DNA of 64,000 nucleotides from assembly GCA_004123355.1 (NCBI GenBank), contig SCHM01000001.1, forward strand, positions 13,464,193-13,528,192. Reading direction: 5' to 3'. Source of the DNA: Amphirosellinia nigrospora. Its lineage: Eukaryota > Ascomycota > Sordariomycetes > Xylariales > Xylariaceae. Shown here in pieces: positions 57,978 through 64,000 of this stretch. How positions within the stretch are numbered: the stretch's first letter is position 1; every line of letters starts with the position of its first letter. The translations under genes and the position numbers were made by a program. The notes beneath the pieces were generated by a model. The model saw nothing but the letters and a program-made list of their open reading frames with translations. It had not been told where the DNA came from and made no database searches.

Positions 57978-60900
57978 TTATTCCAAATACTCTAACAACC
58001 TCTTCAAGTAGGTTAGCATTAGAAATGGTTAACCCATAGGTATAATCCAGACTTACATTCCACCTGATTTCACGGACCTTCTCCTCTGTTTGCTCAGCGG
58101 CCGCGAAGGAGTCTTTTATCAACCTCAACTTTTCTGCTTGTATCCATTGGACGTACTATAAGTAGTTAGTATTGTCCTCGTGAAATATGCCGGTGAAGGT
58201 TTAATAGCCTAGTCAACTTACTACCTCGATCGAGTCAGACGCGACGTATCTAATGACCGTCACATCCCGCTCCTGCCCAAACCGATGTACTCTGTCAACT
58301 GCTTGGGCCTCAGCTGAGGGGTTCCAGTGTGGTTCGATTATATGAACTGTCGTCGCGGCGGTGAGTTCGATGCTATAGGTCAAGTTAGAAGTGATGTTAA
58401 GCTGTGGTTGGTAGTAAAGGCGTGCGTACCCTTCTCCTGCAGCCCCAATACTCGCTAACATGATGAGGTAGCTTGCATCGTCGTTGAACTTCTCAAGTGC
58501 TTCTCTTCTTTGCTGCAAAGTTTGTCCGTCGATTCGTTGGGACTTCAAGCCGCTTATCTTGAGTGCTTTGGCTATTTGGTCAAGCATTTTTGTCCAGTAG
58601 CTGAATATCACACTACGTAAAAGGGAGGAATTAGCGCTAATCTGAGTTATTGTATCGTAGGTAAAGTCGAACGCACTGTTTTTCGGCACTTCTCATGTCG
58701 ATGTTTCGAAGCAGAGCCTTGACTTTGTCTGAAGGCACATAGCGTTCTATAGAGGGGGCGCTCCCGAAGGGCTGAGATGGATATAGTGGACTGGACATCA
58801 ACTTGGAGGGTGATTTGGAGGGTGATTTGGAGCCGGTCGTAAGCGAGAGAGACTGAAGCGCCGGTGGCAACGGCGACGAGCTCGATACACTTCCACACTT
58901 TGGGCAACCATCATTATTTATTTGAGACTTGGCAGCGCATTCAGTACAGAGGACGTGACCGCAGGTCATATTTCCCAAGTCGCTCGCTTCTAGGCTGTCA
59001 ACCTCGTTGCCGCAGCCGACACACTTGTCAACCCCTGATTCTAGCACATCCCAATTGATAGCATCAGGGTCCCTATCTCTCCACGCCTTGGTGGCTGACT
59101 CGGGAAGAAGTGCTTCGCCATGATCGCATATGAGGCGGAGAAGGCTAATCAGGACGACAATGTTTGATCTGTTGCCGCCGCTACCACCAGTGCGTGCTCT
59201 TCCTTTCCCCTTCACAGCCGTCGACTTTTCTAAATTTGCCATCAAATATGATCTCCGCTTAAAGAATTCATAGAGTTGCTTATCATTACCAGTGAGATTA
59301 ACCATCTCCATTCGCTCAGTCTTTCGAGTTAGTCCGAGGGCGGCGGCATGGCTTGCTTTTGTCCGCCGTAGTGTAGTCGCAGCGATGAGGGTTCTTAGCG
59401 TATCCAGACTTCCCTCCTTCTTCTCGTTAACGCGGTTTCCAATCACTTTTGCAAACATGCCTGCTTCATGAAAAGGGGGGACGCCGACAAATAGGAGCAA
59501 GGCACCAAAATCGTCCAGACTATTTTGAATGGGCGTGCCAGTCAAACACCATCGCTTTTGCGCAGAAATTTGAAAAACTGCCTTGAAAGTCTTGGACGAG
59601 TGATTACGAATCTTGTGTGCTTCGTCTAAGACGACTCTAGCCCATTCTTTCTCAAGCAATGGGCCTTTTTTATCACGATCAAACCGCAAGGTGTCATAAG
59701 TCGTGAGTACAATATCATATGAGGCGCTTTTTCGAAGCTCTTGTTGGCGGTTCTGGCCGTGGTATACGATAAAACTGATCCGCCCTTCCCGGATATGTCT
59801 TTGTATCTGGTTCTCCCAAACATGGATAGTCGACTTCGGCGTAACGACTAGGGTATCTCGTGGCATTTTCCGCTGAGACGAAGCTGACAGCTTGTCAAAG
59901 TTATCGAGTGAATGGCATATCAAAGATAGCGTGGATAGTGTCTTACCCAACCCCATCTCATCGGCAAGTATACCACCACCCACTGGCGGGGGCTTCTCCA
60001 TTTCAAACCTGCCCGTGACGACATGTTTATACCGTCCATTGTGCTCCGAAGATGGCCGCCAAAGTGGAGGGAAGTTAGCATTATGATAGATGCCAGCTTC
60101 CTTCTCAACCATCATTACGAGAGCTTCAAGTTGGTGTCTCTTTAATTTTGTTTGCAACCTCGGACTCTGCTCGATCGACAATGTGAATGACGCCTCATAT
60201 GCTGAGTCGAAGATTTTCAGAATCTGACTCCTTTCAAGCTCGCCGAGGGATGACCGTGAAAATGCGCCTCTGTTTGTTGGTAGGCAACAACATATGGGAG
60301 TCAGTGCCTTTATATCCGGCATACTTTCTCCTGGGGGCAAGAGATACTGGGGGTTGTGATACTTGACGTTCCTGTCTATCTCGTGTGCTCCAGGGTGCTG
60401 GAGAAATAGCCCGGCTTGCCCCAGAGCGTTACCGACAGCCATCTCTTCACCCATAAACCCATAAACATGGAGTCTAACGGACCGACACGCCCGCGACTGT
60501 AATTCGTCAATCGCTCGTGGCTTCTGATTCTTTATTGACCTGTGCTTTTTGCCACATACAGTCGCGTTTAACGTGATTTTGAACCGATCTAATAGTTTGC
60601 AGAGCGATTCTGCAACCAAGACGGCGACACATGTGTCCTGATCTTGCAGAGAGAAGTGACAATCATACGACTGATGCTGACTATTGCTGGAGTGCATTCT
60701 GTTGGTAATATTGCTTCGAGGTTGGCCTCCGCTTCTACAAGTAGCTGCGATCGTGTTAATCTGGCTATCAAGAGCAGCATCGTAGGGTTGCCTTACCATA
60801 CCAAAGCAGGTATCATACTTTTCCGTAGACTTGGGCCGTTCAGGTCCCGGACTGAAAGTCCACCGTTTATCAGGCGGATGCAGAACCATGCTATTAGGTT

Positions 60901-61338
60901 GCTTTGGGGAACCTGGCACGGGAATCGTGGAACTTGGACCAGCCGCAGCCCTCAAGACCGATAACCGAAGCCCGCTAACGTTGACATCGTCGCCTGGTCT
61001 ATAGAGCCGTATGTGATCATTAGATAATTGGTCAACTAACATTGTAGATTCGTCTGGTGACTCTCGTTTTCGCTTTCCTCTGGATACCAACGGTTCATCA
61101 ATTTCCATCTCATCCACGTTGGTTAGCTCGATATTAGTGCGTTTGTATATCCCCTCTTTTGAGTCGTTCATCCCCTGTGGGTCATCAAGGAATCGCTTTA
61201 TTAAGGGCCGGGGTACCTCAATACTCCAGGTTTCTTCGACCGAGCTCCTTTGCCATCGTCGGTGAGATTAATAACCACTGCGCCCTTGGGTATCGGTGAC
61301 TTCTCATTCTCATCGTCCAATGTCCGTTTCGTCGTCAT
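57978..61338 (-). CDS. SNF2-family ATPase with RING finger, Rad5/Rad16-like
   Basis: DNA translocase with a built-in ubiquitin-ligase RING, as in Rad5, Rad16 and HLTF-type proteins of DNA-damage tolerance and repair (family knowledge). The preferred start is ATG 61338 (MTTKRTLDDENEKSPIPKGA); an internal ATG at 61171 begins MNDSKEGI. Motifs: 'GGGILADEMGLGKTLSTLSL', 'RVVLDEAHKIRNHSSKTF', 'RWCLTGTPIQNSLDD', the RING 'CVGCGNE...CGHVLCTECAAK...CPKCG', then helicase C 'SASIGAAGEG' -like and 'HWNPSAEAQAVDRVHRFGQE'. Exons: 61338-58677, 58612-58430, 58372-58222, 58155-58057 and 58001-57978. All phases agree except one break near 61225; the exons total 3119 bases, one short of 3120 (1039 residues). The exact orthologue is uncertain because fungi have several paralogues. 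Confidence 0.88.
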
Positions 61339-62039
61339 CGTGGTGTATTATTGACTTTCTGCATAAACAACTTGGTAACTCTTTGAATACTTCGAGCTGT
61401 GTTCTGAGGTAAGTATGTGAAAGCAAGGTAGTTAGTCAGTTGTTGTGTTCTTTAAACCCCGCATGCCACTTACACTACTTTGAAAGGGTGAGTGTTATTA
61501 GGTCTCAGGATCCTGTCAATCAAGGATTAGAAAAAGTACTAGAAGTAGTCGACTCCAGTGACCGGGATTTGGAGAGCTACCTTTTGTCAGCAGTGGCGGT
61601 GCGTGTGTCGTAAATAAGCGCCGGGATCAACCCCCTCCAACGACAAGATGTAATCATGCCATGGCACAAGTTCTTTTCACCCAAATTAAAAAGATACGAA
61701 AAATCAGAGATATTATGAATGCATATATCAATTATCGTCCCTCCAATCTTTTCTCCGTCTTTCTTATTCAAATCCCTCTACTTAAGCAGGTTCTAAAGAT
61801 ATCTCGGCTAGAGCAACTGACGAGGTATTACCCATAGAGAGAAACCTGAAACTAGGTTGTATGCAACACAGCACCAACAGTATTTGATCTACCAATAGCA
61901 GTGCTGTTCGTCGTTGGTACATTGTGACCATCCTGCGGCCTGCACCAACATACATAAAGCAACCTTGTGTGCATCATGTCATAACGACCGGGTTTCCAAT
62001 TTCAATCACCTCGGCGCCGTTGTCTTTGCCTTCTAACGT
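61339..62039. promoter_or_regulatory. Divergent promoter region between the SNF2-RING and NACHT genes
   Basis: About 700 bp between head-to-head starts. No specific regulatory site is assigned. Confidence 0.4.
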
Positions 62040-64000
62040 ATGCAAATTATGTCGTATGATCCCGCCGAGGAAGCCTTTGACGCTGCGAAGAAGTCATTTC
62101 ATGACGAGCTAAAAGACCAGAAGCTGTACGATGATATCCTTGCAAATGCTGCGACAGTGGACGATGTGTACCAGATGGCCGCGAAGTTACAAGAAGAAGC
62201 AGCTTCGCAGTCGAGCATGCGAAACCTCAGGAGATTACAGCCGTTTCTTGACATCCTCTCCGGATACGGGCAAGTCATTGAAGTCTTCGTGCAGGTGAAG
62301 CCAGAGATCTTAGCGCTGATATGGGGCCCGATCCGATTGATCTTGAAGTGGTCGAGCGAGCTGACGAAGGCCCTGGATGCCATGGCTGATGCGATGGTTA
62401 AAATTGCTCAGACCCTACCTCAATTTTCTGAGCTGGTCAACGTGTTTCCTGATAGTGTGCGTATCAACGCTGCGTTGGCTTTGTTTTACGGAGATATCCT
62501 CCAGTTTTACCGTATCATTCTAAAGGTCTTTCGCAATTCGCGTCAGTACACCTCCCCCATTTTCTAGTGGCTTGCTCAGTTGACCCGATTTATAGGGTGG
62601 AAAACATTCTGGGATACGCTGTGGAGTCGTGGTAAAGAAAATATCGATACCATCATTAAGCAAATCGCTGGACATGTACTTCTCATGCGAAATGAAGTTA
62701 GCGTTGCCGAAATTATTGCCGCAGACAAGGCGAGGGTCAGATCCCTTATCCATTTCGAAGAAACACAGCAATTTCAAGAGCTTCAAAAGTTCCAAGGGCT
62801 GAGAACACGTCTCGATCCACCTCAGTATGGCGAGCGCCTCGACTGGCTCCGGAACAGAGTCCACCAGAACAGCTCGAAGTGGCTGCTGCAGGACATGTTG
62901 TTTCAGGAATGGCTCGATATATCCACAAGGGAGACAACCTGGCTGTGGATACAGGGCATCCCCGGTAGCGGGAAACGTATATCGCTGCGGCGGCCGTTGA
63001 TGAGGCTGCCAGAAAACACCGAGCACTATTTGTATTCATCAGTCATAACAACTTCAACAGCACGACGGCCCTGTCGATCACACAATCCCTTGTTTTCCAA
63101 GCCGCAGCCGACGACCATACTCTGCAGACTATGGTAGTCGATTTCAGCGAGCGGGAATTCACAAGCGATGGTGGAAAGGCGCTGGAACTACTGAAGGCTT
63201 TGCTAACTGCCTTAGATGAGACTTTTATTATTATTGATGGTCTAGATGAGATGGAGGAGTCTGAGCGATACATCTTTCTCCGGCGTCTCGATACCCTAGC
63301 GGCCGCATCCACCAAGCTAAAGATTCTGATATGTAGCCGGCCGGAGGATGACATTGTAAAAGCGCTTAGCAAGAAGAGTAAGAGTCTCCGGGTGGACCAG
63401 AGAAATATGGCAAGCATCCAGGGGTTTGTCGACGATAGGGCACAAGAATGGATGGCCCAGCAGGACTTCAGCCAGCACTCCGTGTCCGAAATCAGCTATT
63501 TGCTATCGCCCCTCGCAGCTCGAGCGAATGGTAAGGCCCAGCACCTTTATTTTCCTCACCCCAGGCAGCACTAATTCACAAGATAAAGGCATGTTTCTCT
63601 ATGCGCGTATTGTGCTCGACAATCTAGTAGAGCTAAGTAGTATCGAGGAGATCCGACAAGCGCTCAAGGCGCTTCCCACAGACTTGAATGATGCGTGAGT
63701 ATTTATTTCATCACAAATATTCCTCGCCTTCTACCGTATAACACCAAACTCAAACTATAACATTAGTTATCAGCGGGTTTTCAATCGGATCAACAATTCG
63801 CACCGCCATATAAAAGAGAAGGCTAGAAGAATCCTCGGCTGGATAGGGTGTGCTCCGGCGCCTATGACAACACTCGAGATGGAACAGGCACTATTGCTAG
63901 AGCGGTCTGTCGAGGGCATTCCTTCGATCATTGGCACTACCAACTTCCTCAAATTGTGCGGTCCTATCATCGAAATCGTGAACGAGAAGCCGCAGTTCGT
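62040..64000 (+). CDS. DUF7708-NACHT STAND protein (fungal NLR-like), 3' end outside the window
   Basis: Signal-transducing NTPase of the fungal NLR class, often linked to heterokaryon incompatibility or innate immunity (family knowledge). Start MQIMSYDPAEEAFDAAKKSF at 62040, or the second Met at 62049. Exons: 62040-62541, 62596-63530, 63589-63694 and 63767 onward, with consistent phases. The N-terminal helical region 'LIWGPIRLILKWSSELTKAL' fits the DUF7708-type domain. Walker A is 'WLWIQGIPGSGK' and Walker B 'FIIIDGLDEMEE'; 'LKILICSRPEDDI' is the sensor strand and 'GWIGCAPAPMTTLEMEQAL' the winged-helix region. One base appears missing directly after the Walker A lysine: an extra A would restore the required Thr and then 'YIAAAAVDEAA'. 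The C-terminal repeat domain lies beyond the edge. Confidence 0.85.

Noticed and set aside
1612-63535. Programmed ribosomal frameshifting as an explanation for the frame changes
   Set aside because: Too many genes and too many sites, with no shared slippery heptamer or downstream structure; most sites are plain homopolymers.
1612-63535. RIP as the cause of the broken genes
   Set aside because: RIP makes C-to-T changes in duplicated DNA, not single-base deletions, and the genes keep normal GC content. Only the TGA at 21860 could fit a C-to-T change.
1-64000. Transposons, LTR elements and virus-like elements
   Set aside because: No reverse transcriptase, integrase, transposase or capsid motif was seen in any frame, and no paired terminal repeats were noticed by eye. 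A database search could still find short relics.
1-64000. tRNA or rRNA genes
   Set aside because: B-box-like strings such as those near 29505 and 39555 lack a matching A box and cloverleaf by eye. A covariance-model scan would settle it.

Overview
This window looks like nuclear DNA of a filamentous ascomycete (Pezizomycotina, probably Sordariomycetes or a close class; the class is inference). Genes carry short GT-AG introns, many with GTAAGT or GTATGT donors. The gene set is typical of that group: an AtfA/Atf1 bZIP factor, Dsn1, Sdh5, Erv25, U1-C, Mrm1, a Mit1-like chromatin remodeller, a Rad5/Rad16-like SNF2-RING protein, GPI-anchored wall proteins and a NACHT-type STAND protein. Spacers are long and rich in microsatellites.

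Layout. 0-3 kb: a partial fungal N-terminal-domain gene running off the left edge and a GST-like gene. 6.8-23 kb: a housekeeping block with atf1, dsn1, sdh5, erv25, yhc1 and a large serine-rich protein of unknown function. 27-39 kb: an island of mostly secretory-pathway or surface proteins, namely a secreted agmatinase-like ureohydrolase, a single-pass membrane protein, two neighbouring AA1-like secreted proteins, a Ser/Thr-rich GPI protein and a Cys-rich GPI protein. 40-52 kb: mrm1, divergent from a large chromodomain/PHD/SNF2 remodeller, then a CCCH zinc-finger protein. 53-64 kb: a mucin-like Ser/Thr-rich protein with a 21-bp minisatellite, an ankyrin protein, and a Rad5-like SNF2-RING gene divergent from a DUF7708/NACHT NLR-like gene cut by the right edge.

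The most striking feature is technical or evolutionary. Most conserved genes, including ones expected to be essential (dsn1, yhc1, sdh5, mrm1), carry one to about a dozen single-base frame breaks, usually an apparent missing base in a homopolymer or GC-rich run, with clean homology continuing in the next frame. In several genes the summed exon length is one base short of a multiple of three. The ankyrin gene, atf1 and one AA1-like gene are intact. An unpolished assembly explains this better than mass pseudogenisation. Coordinates of broken genes are given as whole loci.

No convincing transposon, LTR element, rRNA, tRNA or CRISPR was seen. No demonstrably new system was found; the best candidates for new biology are the surface-protein island, the AA1-like pair, the mucin-like gene and the NLR end.
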